64,000 nucleotides of DNA. Source: Spirodela intermedia (lineage: Eukaryota > Streptophyta > Magnoliopsida > Alismatales > Araceae). The translations under genes and the position numbers were made by a program. Positions 22,699 through 33,267 of this stretch are shown piece after piece; within the stretch, counting starts at the first letter, position 1, and each line of letters opens with the position of its first letter. The notes below the pieces were generated by a model. That model made no database searches and had not been told where the DNA came from. It worked only from the letters and a program-made list of their open reading frames with translations. The stretch is from the NCBI GenBank assembly GCA_902729315.2, contig LR746268.1, positions 5,687,501 through 5,751,500 of the forward strand, in the 5' to 3' direction.

Positions 22699-24527
22699 AT
22701 GGAGGACGTCTGGGGCAAGTAGGTTCTTTTCCGAGGAGTCATCACGGCGGCGCGTAAGGAGACGGATATGGAGTTCAGAGTGGGGACGGTGGATTTTCAA
22801 AGGTGTCCTCATCAAGAATTACTGCCTATCCTGCGACCCTTACATGAGAGGCCGAATGAAGGAATTGCACAACTCCTGCATTCCACCGTTCACTCCTGGA
22901 TCGGTACGGATGATTAAGCAATCCCTTTGTTCCTATATTTCCTGGCTTGTGATCGGTATTTCGCCTCTGGTGTTTTCTCTCCCTTTTTCTCCATCTTTTC
23001 CGGATCCTCTGGAATGTTGACTGTTCCTACTGTTTTTTGCCTCTTTTTTTTCTTTATTTTTCAATTCGGATCTCATCTGTAATACATGGATGTCGTTAAG
23101 TGTTTACTGTTCCTGATGTTCTTGTTCTTATGAAGGTCGTGGAGGGATCTGGGATTTCCAGAGTTATGGTGATAAATGACGAAGGTTTCAGGCCAAGGGA
23201 TCTCTGGTCTCGGGATTTATGGGTTGAGAGGAGTATACTTCGATTGCGAGCATGAGTCGACTGAGAAAGAGCAAAGTGGATGAGAAGATTCCTCTCTTAT
23301 CACCGCATTCTTCTTGGTTAGTCTAACCCTTCGTCCATTGGTTCACAAACATAATTGAATTTCTCTATTTTTCTAGAGCATGTCAATATGAAATCACAGC
23401 TCAATCATGCTAGTATTGATAGGAAAATTCAAAGGAAAGGATCTAGTGTTGAGTCTTGAAGAATGATAATGAAAACAAGAGCGAACGGAAAACATAGTTG
23501 AATCCATTTTGATCTGAATCCGAACCTAGACTTTTAGCCTTTTGGATCAACACACAAGAGTCGTCAAAATTATATGACTTTCCTCTTTGAGTAATGGGAT
23601 ACTTTACGAGTAACTTTGACGAGATGTGTGATCCAAAGTCATGGTCCCCTTATTTATAGCCAGGAGATGGTTAGCCTCTTGATGTCAAGTTCCAATTTTG
23701 CCTATCATAAAATTAGAAATTTCTTGATCTCTACACATTTATTCTCATACTTACGAAAAATGTTGTATTTCTTATTTATCTTTAATGAATCACTTTAACA
23801 TTAATTAACTTAATGATAGCTCATAATATATAATTTATATATGTGATCACTTTGACATCAAATCTAATAAGTATGGCCGGATTCTTATGAGGTCTGCTCT
23901 CCGAAGAAAGGGGAGCACATCTTTGTCTTCACGGGATGCAGAGTCGTCGGTCAACTCATTGGGAGCACCGACACTAAACAAAAGAGAACCAAAGCTTGTG
24001 TGAATTTGCAGGGATAAACTTCCTCTAATGAGGAACTAAGATTCCCCTTTCAAGTCGATCTTCTCAAGAACTAGTTTAATTTTGATGATGTTTCAACTAC
24101 GAGGAGCCGGACCTGCCTAGTGCCATGAAAAGGTCGGCAATACACCTGATCTTCTTCTTCTTCTTCTTCACCATCATCATTTGTTCATCCATCTTCAGGT
24201 ACTTCCTTGATGGGGATTGACATCTACTTGGACAATGTGGGCGGGGCCACGCTCAACACTGCCCTTCTCAACATGAGGATCCATGGGAGGGTAGCCGTAT
24301 GCGAGATGATATCTCAACATAACTTCTACTCCATGGAGGGGATCCATAATATCGTCGTTGTGATCTCAAAGAGAACAAGGATGGAGGTTTTTCTCCAGAG
24401 CGATAACCTCCACCTGTTCCCTCAGCTCCTCGATCACATCAGAGAGCTCCACAAGGAAGGGAGGATCGTCTACATGGAGGACATGCACCAGGGCCTCGAG
24501 AACGAGCGCTCCAGCAGCCTTTGCTAA
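22699..24527 (+). pseudogene. NADPH-dependent 2-alkenal (double-bond) reductase pseudogene
   Basis: Pieces of a medium-chain reductase of the plant 2-alkenal reductase/zeta-crystallin type occur in order. The first exon begins at 22699 with MEDVWGK and then an in-frame stop. KETDMEFRVGTVDF and, after a frameshift, IKNYCLSCDPYMRGRMKEL follow. VVEGSGISRV is at about 23130, and YEVCSPKKGEHIFV at about 23895 is the start of the cofactor-binding fold, but the expected Gly-rich loop is degraded. The last exon at 24195-24527 reads GIDIYLDNVGGATLNTALLN and keeps much of the C-terminal half. Multiple stops, frameshifts and a retroelement LTR (23417-23869) placed just before the cofactor-binding exon make it non-functional. 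Confidence 0.82.
23417..23869 (-). mobile_element. Copia-type LTR copy inserted in the reductase pseudogene
   Basis: This segment is a diverged homologue of the LTR at 31336-31737 in the same orientation. The two share many blocks, such as GAAGAATGATAAT, TTGATCTCTACACAT, TAATTTAATGATA-like stretches and closing AAATCTAATA versus AAATCCAACA. Its left end TGATAGG matches TGATGG of the better copy. It directly abuts the reductase exon at 23870. No convincing internal retroelement sequence is attached, so it may be a solo or truncated LTR. Confidence 0.55.
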
Positions 24528-25150
24528 GTTGTTCTCTAGCGGTCATCTACATTTGCAGAGAATGAACAAGCTGCTGCGGCCTTTTTTATTCAATGAATTC
24601 TCCATTTTTAAATTTTATTTGTGGAGTTGGAAAATTCATCAAAGACAGTCACGCGCAGGTCGATGATCCGAAGGAGTTCCTCATTCAAAATTTGGTAGTT
24701 ACTCCATCTGTTGCAAATAAATTTCTCTTTTCTCCATAGATTTCTCGTTGCTCCACAGCTTCTTCCATCTCGGGAGTGTCCATGGGGTTGAGGTATAGAC
24801 CGCTGGGGTTTTTCAGCCTTGGCAGAAGATGTGTAGTATACGATTGCCAGAGGAGGAATTGGTTCGCTGGGCACTGCTGCAGTGGTAGGTCGGATTTTGA
24901 ATGTCATGTCTCTAGATCGATTGCTTGCTCCACTGATTCTTCCATCTATGATCTCCTTGCCGTGAGGTATCACCTGGATTCTACCTCGTCGAGATTAGAG
25001 ATTGGAGGGCTCTATCACTCGGGAGATGCTGACATCGACAGGCAGGTCTTCTGACAGGAGATATGACAGGAGAGATTTTGGTATAACTTGTAAATTACTG
25101 TGCTAGGACATAAGCCGAGCTAACTCGGTACGTTGGCACACCTACTGCCG
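24528..25150. other. Intergenic DNA between two pseudogenes
   Basis: No recognisable domain is seen. A 121-codon frame on the - strand (24608-24973) and a 92-codon frame on + (24776-25054) do not resemble known proteins. Codon bias gives no support either way. Confidence 0.35.
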
Positions 25151-28100
25151 GGATCTCAACAAGTTCGGTTTGCGGCAGATAATTGGCGCGGTCTCATGGA
25201 CTCTCCCCCCAACTTTATATCTGTTGGCATCCCGTTGTTTCCACAATCGCTCGCTCTATCTCCTTTCCTCTCTCTCTCTCTCTCTCTCTCTTCCCGTTGA
25301 AATTAACATTAAATGTAGAGTAAATAATGCAGGGGATCGTCTCGGATTTCAATTTCCAAACGAACAACATAAAGGTAGAAAATGATTTTACGAATTGGCA
25401 TAGTGACTGGTTTTTTGCAATTGCCCTTCACCTATAGTGGCTGATTCTTTATATTAAGGAAATCATGTGGGGAAGGTATGTGAGTCACAAACATGTGTAG
25501 AGTTCTTATATATGTACGTATCTAATCAAATAGTTCGATTATAGGATGGAGTTGTACACCATCATGTCACCTACGACACCACCAAGGAACTGTATACACT
25601 GCGGTTTTGTCCCAGCAAGAGGGCAATGACCGGCCTCAAGAGATAGCTCCGCGTCAAATGAGTTGAACTCCAAGGGCTACTGCATTATCAGCATCGGATT
25701 TAACAAGTATGCTTGCGAAGTTGAAGGGAAAAAATATACTTGTTTGATCGTATTATTACAAATATAACAAGAGGAAGAAATGCAAACTTGAATAATTTAA
25801 TTTCTTGTTACATGATACAATAGAAAAATAAAGTCAAAATTCGGTCGCTTGAAGGATAAGGTCGACTCAGAATTAGAGATTTTTTTTGTGATCTATTTGG
25901 ATTTCTTAAGAAGTCAGAAGATGATCATCTTAAGTAGAGGGTGGTGGTAGAAGACTTGTTGATCGTCACCTGGTGATGCGTGCAGATGTCGCATAATGAA
26001 TTATGGTCAAAATGCGAAAGAATTGTTCAAATTTGGACAAAACTGCCGACAAGAACTACAGATGGGAACCCTAAAACAGGCAAACACACGCATGCTCTTC
26101 ATCCTCACTCACTACACATGACTATTGCAATTTGAAAAGGACGGAGTCCTTCTTTAGGTAGCCATGTTCTTGCTCTTCACCAATTGAGCAGCCGGAGTGT
26201 TTATCATGAGGGAGTGATCAATCATTATGCCAAAAATTTGAGAAGTACAAAAGATATGATGATAAAGGATAGGCTAACGTAAATGTTGGCTCAGAAAGGT
26301 GTTTCAGCTAGAAGCATGTATAGAATATACTCATGGAATAAGTTTCCTTCTTCTACAGAGAAAAATTTGAAAACAAAGAAGAAGAAGTGAATGATGATGT
26401 ATCTACAAAGAAAGTAGGCTCTTCGACACTTGCGAACAAATCTAAAATGTCAGGACGGAGAAAAATAAACAATTAGCTCACCCCAAGCTCTTAGAAGAAG
26501 TTTGATGAGTTGCGCAATGGTTTACAGCATTTGTGACCTTTGAATATCGAAAGCACATGCAGAAGAACACTAATATCTGTACAATTGTTATTGAAGGTGA
26601 CGCGAAGGATTTGAGCGTGAATGATCAGTTGAGAGAGTTGTTCAGGTACTTCAGAAAATATTAGAATCTTTGTCCTCAAAAAGCGTCAAGACAACATCAA
26701 TTGGCCATGATTTTTTAGAGGTATCTACTTCGAATGTGGCAAAATTATCCGATGCTTTCTTGCAGATCGAAAATAGTTCACGTCATTCAAAGTATATTAA
26801 TGCAATAGATTATTCTCTAAAAGCTTTTGGATCTAGCAACATCAGCGTAAATATTATTCCAATGATCATGTGCTAGAGAGATGTCTAAACATTTGATTCC
26901 CAATCAGTGGCCTTGCCATCAATAGGAAGCCATACTCAGTCGCATTCATCAACACCAAGGCACACCATATGAACTTGCTGACAACTGGTAGTATATTTTC
27001 AGACGAATAGAACTTCCAACATATATTTTATCAAAATTTTCTCTTTTTACAACTCTATGACCAATATTTTAAAAATAACAAGTTCCTTTAGCCTTAATTC
27101 AAAGCTTTTTTGTGGATAAGTTTCTTTTGCTACTTAAATAGTTTTTGATTTTGAACCAAAATATTGGTGTTATTTTAGTGTGGTCACTCATCTGAACTTC
27201 ATTGGGCGTGTATGACTTATTCCCTTTAATAATTTTCTCACAATATTTCTAGTATAATGTTATAACCACCATATTCTGTTCATCCACTACAAGACTAATT
27301 ACTCTTGATAGCCTGGGCATCCTTTAGTAGATTATGTGAATCTAGTACTGCCACCATTTTTTCTCCTATCAGCCCTCTATAATGATCACCTAATCTGAAT
27401 TCAATAATATCCCCAAACAAGCATAGAATTTTCTGCTAGCATATACTTGTCCCCTTTAGCATTAGTGATCACATAAATTGTTAGAAGAGCATCTAAACTT
27501 AACTTGATTTATTTTGACGGTAATAATTTAATTTCTCGATCATTCAATTATATTGTATGTGGTGATACCTACCTTGGTTAAGTAATCAATATTTAACTAT
27601 ATGTATCGTCTAACACTTTTACTACAAGATAACAAAATGGATGATATTCCAATGGTAAGTTAAAATATTTAGGTGGTATAGCTACTACTCATCCACAAAA
27701 GTCTGGAGGCTCCATGCATATTTTACATGATTCAATGCTCTTTGAACTTTCCAAAATAAGTTGATTTAATAGCTTATTTGAATCATATTTGGCTTCTTGC
27801 CTTCGAAACTGCAGATACATGATCTGTTAGAAACACCTGCAAAAAATAACAATGTGAATGCTCTTGTTGTTGAGACGTTTGGTAGGTGACTTGAGAAACT
27901 TTTGAGGTGAGTTATCTATCCAGATGTAATAATTCTAAAGAATGATGTTCCTTTATGAACTTAAGAAAATGATTATGTTTTTACATTTCATGCTCAGACT
28001 CTATGATCAACAATCTGATCTTCTTTCTGGGATGGTCAATACCTTTAGTATATTTATTTTGTCACGAATGATTATTTATTAATGTAATATTATATTTTTC

Positions 28101-30138
28101 ATGAATATTATATTTTTTTTTGGCTAAATTATCATTAAACATGAATTGAATTCTCAAAAAAACCTCTAATTTTTCAGGGAAAAAATATTCATATATTTTA
28201 CATCAGATAAATGATGGAAATATAGAGCTCACTTCTGTCATCATGCTTACTGGTGGTTCTTTAGAAACTAAAACGGGCCATAGTTCATGTTCAATCCCCA
28301 TTTATCTGAAATAAAAGTACTAGACAAGTATTGAAGATTTAAAAATAATAAAACCATTTAGTAGAAGAACATTTGGAAGAGTTTTCCTCACAAAGAAAAG
28401 AGTTACATGCAGTCTTTTTGCCATCAAGGTGAGTTAACTCTAGTAAATTTCTATAGCACAGGAAATTTTCGTTAGTGATTATCTTTTACTCATTTTGGTA
28501 TTATTATATCGAAAAGTTACATATAGTACATTTTCTGGATTTAAAGTAGGTAAAAGTTTTCATCTGGTATTTGAGAGTTATCATGTAGAAGCATCTGGTC
28601 CAAAGCTACCATAGATGGATCACATTATGGATCACATTATGCATGCCTTTAGATAAAAACATATCATGAAAGCCACATAACTGACGAGAATAGGTTTTAT
28701 ATCCATCTACAGGCTTAGTTCCATCTATAACAAGAAAATACTGCAATATCCATGAACAATGTCAGTGACCTTTTCTAGTCATTCTCTTTTTACATGAACT
28801 GAGTATACTCATTTTTAAAAGGTTTTTCTCAATAAAAACATGCAGTGAAAAGTATTTTGGCAGAGCGAAATGTTCTCATGTATGCTCATAATCCTTTTGT
28901 GGTGAGAAAACCTCTCGATTTTTTTTTAGTAAATTATGAGGCATATTTTTACCACATGTTTAACTTACACTTCAAACAAGTGCATTTTTTCTACTCTTTT
29001 ACACGCAGGGAAAAGGTTTAGGATGTTTGGACGAGGATATGGCTCGAACTCATATAAGCCCAAGTTGCAAGAACATTTTTTCTCTATTTTTTTTCTGCAA
29101 ATAGATATTAAAATTTTATTTTGAAGCAGACATTAGATCCGATGGCCAATCATCAAACCCACTACATATCTGTTTGCTCGTGAACTACGTTCAGGTTCTA
29201 GCATTGGAGTACTTACACTCTTTGAATATGATCCATCGAAACCTCAAACCAGACAAGCTACTCAGCGCGGACGACGGCCACATCAAGGTTGGTGTCCCCA
29301 GCCCTCTTTCTGTTTAATTTTATTTTATTAGTTTTTTTTTCTCATCCGCGGTTATTTAAAGAGCGTCTTACCTCGTCCTCCTTGTAGTTGAATGATTTTG
29401 GGCCATCAAAGATTGCCCTAATCAACAGCACCAGCGACTTATCACGCTTGGAATTGAGCAATTCCTTGCTCTTGGGTGACCAGAATCTAGAAACCCAGAC
29501 GCCTTAATGGGTTCTCAAAGAAGAACAGCGGCAAAAGCAATCAGTCATCAGTACTCCCGACTACTTGGCCCCCCCATGGATACTTCTCGGGATGCCGCAC
29601 CGTACCTTATGCCCCTTTCATCAATAGAAATCTTCATTGTTGTATTCGCCCATTATTTACGCTTTCAGTGAGGTTCTAATTACAACCCCAAGTGAGGACT
29701 AGTGGTCGTTGGCATTCCACCATTCAATGAGGAACATCCTTAGATGCCGACGCACCGTATTCTCCTCCGTCTCTGTCATTTATAGGGTTTCTTAGTTCAC
29801 CAAGTTTGATATCTAGTAACTAGTTTGCTCTCTTGGTGCTGAAAATATTCGACAATTTCATGAACCATAATATAACCTTGACCTTCGGTACCTGAAGAAA
29901 TGAGCCATGAAGCATATGGCCTCATTAACGAGTAAGCCCGCTCTCGAGCATCATAAATCTTGTGATATTTTTCCATGCATCAAATAAATACTGATAATAG
30001 TAGAATTAAAGTGATGTCCAGACTCGATACGACGGCGTTCGTCGATACTGATAATACTGATATGATTGTTCATGTCCCAAACACATGAACAATCATTGCT
30101 GCGACAGCACTCTGCGCAGCTACGACCTCGATTTCAGG
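25150..30138 (+). pseudogene. Decayed copy of the IREH1-like AGC kinase gene
   Basis: Almost every exon of the kinase gene at 33-39 kb has a homologous, collinear and eroded counterpart here. These include the leader with its CT tract (25160-25380), the [11 protein letters not shown]-equivalent (25555-25680), the large exon (25835-27000), the REKYI-equivalent (28180-28430), the kinase exons (28850-29280) and the DFG exon (29388-29620). The WWSVG-equivalent is at 29700, the FDN exon at 29850-29935, and short pieces of the last exons are at about 30010-30135. Stops and frameshifts are frequent and several introns are shortened. The copy ends within the penultimate coding exons, where unrelated DNA begins. 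It is a segmental duplicate that lost function. Confidence 0.85.
25268..25291. repeat. (CT)n microsatellite in the pseudogene leader
   Basis: About 12 CT units lie in the same relative position as the (CT)n at 33163-33198 of the intact paralogue. The microsatellite therefore predates the duplication. Confidence 0.85.
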
Positions 30139-30179
30139 AATAGATAAAATGATTTTCGAAATAAAAAAATTATTTCATG

Positions 30180-31130
30180 GGGGATGACGGCATCATACGG
30201 AACGCGTGCGTCCTTATGCTAACGTCATCGCCGCAGATCAGCGCGTCGCTGACCGAATCGGCGCCGAGCCGACGTGCCTTTTTTCCCGGTCGGCGCGGCG
30301 CACCGTGCCTGCCGCCTAAGCGGCGCGTCACGAACGGACCGGTGCCCGAACCGCCGGCGTGACGGTTCCTCTCCTGTCCGGCGCGTCGAAACAGCGCGGA
30401 CGTTTCGCGCGGCGAACCGGCTCGTCGATCCCTCTCCCGCCCGGTGCGCACCGAACCGGCGCGGCCGTTTCTCCCGCCGAACCGCTCCCGGCCCAAATAG
30501 TTTCCCGGTATATTCCCAGTATATTCCCGGTCCAAATGGCCCGGAAAGCGGGAGCGGGGAACCCGGGGGTTTAGCCCCCTTAGGCCGAACCGGTCGTCCC
30601 GAAACGGCCGACTATATCCCCGGCCCATTCGAACGGGGAATGCGGCGGACGACCCGCCCGTTCCACCCCACGTCCGTCCTCGCCGGTTTCCGGACGGCCG
30701 GAAACCATCCTTCGGCAAGGGACCGAATAGGGGAAGGAGAGAAAATAGGGAAGGAGCGTGCAGAAACCGCCGCGGCCCACCGTCCTCCGAGGCCGCCCTT
30801 CGAGCACCGCATTACGACGCCGCCTTCCAGCGCCGTCTCCGGCACCGCCTTCCGGCGCCGCTCCTCCGCCGCCGTCTGGTACCGCCTCTTCACCTTCCGG
30901 AACCGCCGTCTGCGGTTCTCTACGTTCCGTCGAACGACGGGACAGAGGGGAAAGGGGAAAGAGGAAAGAGGAGAGTTACTCCTACAGGCCCCATCAGTTT
31001 GCGAACCTTGCTCCAGGGGAAAGGAGAGTTAGAGAGGTGGGCGGAAACCGCCTCTCCTCTGAGGGAAAAGAAGGGGGGGGCGACGGTGTAGTATCCCATC
31101 CGCACGGCCCAGGATTCCGTCCACGGTAAG
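30180..31130. other. Unexplained GC-rich block
   Basis: About 0.95 kb is extremely rich in CCG/CGG dinucleotide steps, inside DNA that is otherwise strongly AT-rich. Frames are open on both strands (30274-31032 + with 252 codons, 30170-30718 - with 182 codons), but the translations are Arg/Pro/Gly-rich low-complexity text typical of GC-rich non-coding DNA. A short internal near-repeat (ATTCCCGGTAT / ATTCCCAGTAT) is at about 30507-30535. It lies on the internal side of the LTR at 31336-31737, so it could be the leader or internal part of that element or an independent insertion. No family is recognised. Confidence 0.45.
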
Positions 31131-31321
31131 CTCAGAACTTAATGGTTTGCCACCGCGGACGCTCTGCCATCCATAAATCATTCGAATGCCTGAATCAACC
31201 TCAAACCTTATGGTGGTGTTTACTCGACGGAATCTATGATTCACTCTCATTCTCAAAGGTCATATACGACACAAAGATATAGAAAATGATATACATAAGC
31301 TCTAAGAACTCAACACAAATA

Positions 31322-31333
31322 ACTCTAATATCA
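31322..31333 (-). promoter_or_regulatory. Retroelement primer-binding site (initiator-tRNA-Met type)
   Basis: On the - strand the 12 bases read TGATATTAGAGT, close to the canonical plant Copia primer site TGGTATCAGAGC. It is separated from the LTR end (..CCATCA) by two bases. This sets the orientation of the element: 5' LTR to the right, internal region to the left. Confidence 0.6.
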
Positions 31334-31335
31334 TT

Positions 31336-31737
31336 TGATGGAAATGAAGAATTTAATATTTGAATCAATGAAGAATGATAATAATAAAGTTAGAGTGAAC
31401 GAGAAAAGCATACTCTAATCCATGATGACTCAAGAATGGAATGTGACGTTTTAGATCAACACAACGAAGTCATCTTATGACTTCCAAAAAGTGTGATTCT
31501 TCAGGTGTGACTCTCTATGTGTGACCATGACTCTCTTGTTTGTCCCTTGTATCCTTTTTCATTATTTTCATTTCATAAAATTAAAATAAAGCTTGATCTC
31601 TACACATATGTACACATGTTTAATACTTATATGAGATACTTAAACTTTAGTGAATTATTTTAATTATGATTAATTTAATGATAATCTTACAGCATACAAT
31701 ACATATATATTTGTCCACATTGAAATAAAATCCAACA
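31336..31737 (-). mobile_element. Copia-type 5' LTR
   Basis: On the - strand the segment begins TGTTGGATTT and ends CCATCA (TG...CA), is 402 bp long, and is followed by the primer-binding site at 31322-31333. TGTTGGA is a common start of plant Copia LTRs. No gag or pol could be recognised to its left, so the body of the element is lost or replaced. Its right end sits directly against the ankyrin-coding exon of the ILK-like pseudogene. Confidence 0.65.
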
Positions 31738-32715
31738 TGAAGGACTTGCTGAATGAAGGTGCTGAAGTCAATAACATTGATCTGGATGGATAGGCTGCTA
31801 TACATATTGCCACATGTGAAGGTCATATTGAAGTTGTGAAGCTGTTGCTGTGTCAAAAGACAAATGTAAACACAAGAGACAGGTGGGATAGCACAGTAAG
31901 TTTCACTGCATACCCATCTATGCTCCATTTTAAAGACTAAATCTCATTTTTTATCATACAAAAATACTTATAAGCTGTTTACCTAATTTTTCTCTTTATT
32001 TTCATTGTCAAAACAAATGCATCCAAGTCATAATGAATACATATCTATAACCATAGCAACCTCATCATAAATTCACTCAAATTTTGGTAGGATCATTTAG
32101 TTAAAGAAGTTTTCTATTTTATTAACCTTCTCTTTGAGTGAACTATCTCAATATGCTCTCACTCAATTTTTTGTCATGTTACTAGTCGTAACTAGTGTTT
32201 CTGTTAAGGGAAGAACAAATTAGATGTTTCAATGATGAAATAAAAAGTACAAGAACCAGTTTAGTGCTAATAATATTCCACACATTGCCATTAAGTGAAT
32301 GCCAAGTCTTTCTTAAGTAGGCTTTTTTTTATAAAAATGATTCTTTTATCAAGTGAAGGATGGACATGTTTACTCATTAGAGTTATTTAACATTATTCAT
32401 TGGCTTGCATAATGTCACGTTGCACTATGTTACATGCTATAATTAATGTCAAGTACTATGGAAACATTCAAGTCTACAGTATGTTGATAGATGAATGAGT
32501 CAATGTTTGTATATTACTTTTTTCATCTTTCTAAATTATGAAACACGATTGTTCTATCTCGAAATATTCGCATAATTTTCTGACCCATTTTTATGTTTGT
32601 CTTCAGAAATTCGAAAAAATTCATATGGCTGTTTCAAATGCAAAGGAAATTCCAGAATATGAACTCAATCCAGGCAAGCTTCAGTTTCGTAGAGATGAAG
32701 GGATTGCAAAGGTAT
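31738..32715 (+). pseudogene. Ankyrin-repeat / integrin-linked-kinase-like fragment
   Basis: The first exon (31738-31895) reads MKDLLNEGAEVNNIDLDG, stop, AAIHIATCEGHIEVVKLLL..., a clear ankyrin repeat, and ends in a GT donor. A second exon at about 32608-32712 reads IHMAVSNAKEIPEYELNPGK and then LQFRRDEGIAK, followed by GT. In plant integrin-linked-kinase-like (Raf-like, ankyrin-kinase) proteins this PEYELNP linker joins the ankyrin part to the kinase domain. The in-frame stop, the LTR interruption and the lack of any kinase exon show a fragment. An expected exon between the two was not found. Confidence 0.75.
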
Positions 32716-33159
32716 GCTTTGCTGTACTTCATTCGCAATGACACTTGATTTTACATTAAGATTAAATTTTATGTGGAACTAAAATTAGAAATTTTATGCA
32801 GTATTTTCATTTCATTGTCATCTTGGATTCACTTCCCCTGCCAATCTATGATCTAGCAAAATATAACATATTTTTTTCGAGGACTGGCCTTTTCATCTTA
32901 TCATTTTGGTTGAAAGAAAATGATGCGTGCTTTCCTTTTCAGTTTTTTGTGGATAGTTAGACTTATGGTGAAGAAAGTAATTTTATAATGAGTTCGATGT
33001 TGAAAATTTAAAGTCAAACTCTAATGCACACCTACAGTATCTCATCAGGTTCAGTTCGAGGTAGATAAATGCCACAATGCAACGAACTCCCCCTCCAACT
33101 TCATATTTGTCGCATCTTGTTGTTTGTGCGATCCCTCTATATCCCTCCCTTCTTCCCTC

Positions 33160-33162
<3 letters not shown>
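32716..33162. other. Upstream region of the IREH1-like kinase
   Basis: This is AT-rich DNA without coding signal. From about 33055 it is homologous to the leader of the pseudogene copy (from about 25150), so the duplicated unit starts here. Confidence 0.45.

Positions 33163-33198
<36 letters not shown>
33163..33198. repeat. (CT)n microsatellite in the kinase leader
   Basis: About 18 CT units lie 70 bp upstream of the first in-frame ATG at 33268. Confidence 0.9.
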
Positions 33199-33201
<3 letters not shown>

Positions 33202-33267
33202 CTTCTCAGGTCGCGTGCAGTCACCGACGTATATCTTCTTCTCCTTTTTCCTACATAATTTCATAAA

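Noticed and set aside
30170-31032. Frames of 182 and 252 codons in the GC-rich block
   Set aside because: High GC removes stop codons. The text is Arg/Pro/Gly-rich without motifs, and frames overlap on both strands.
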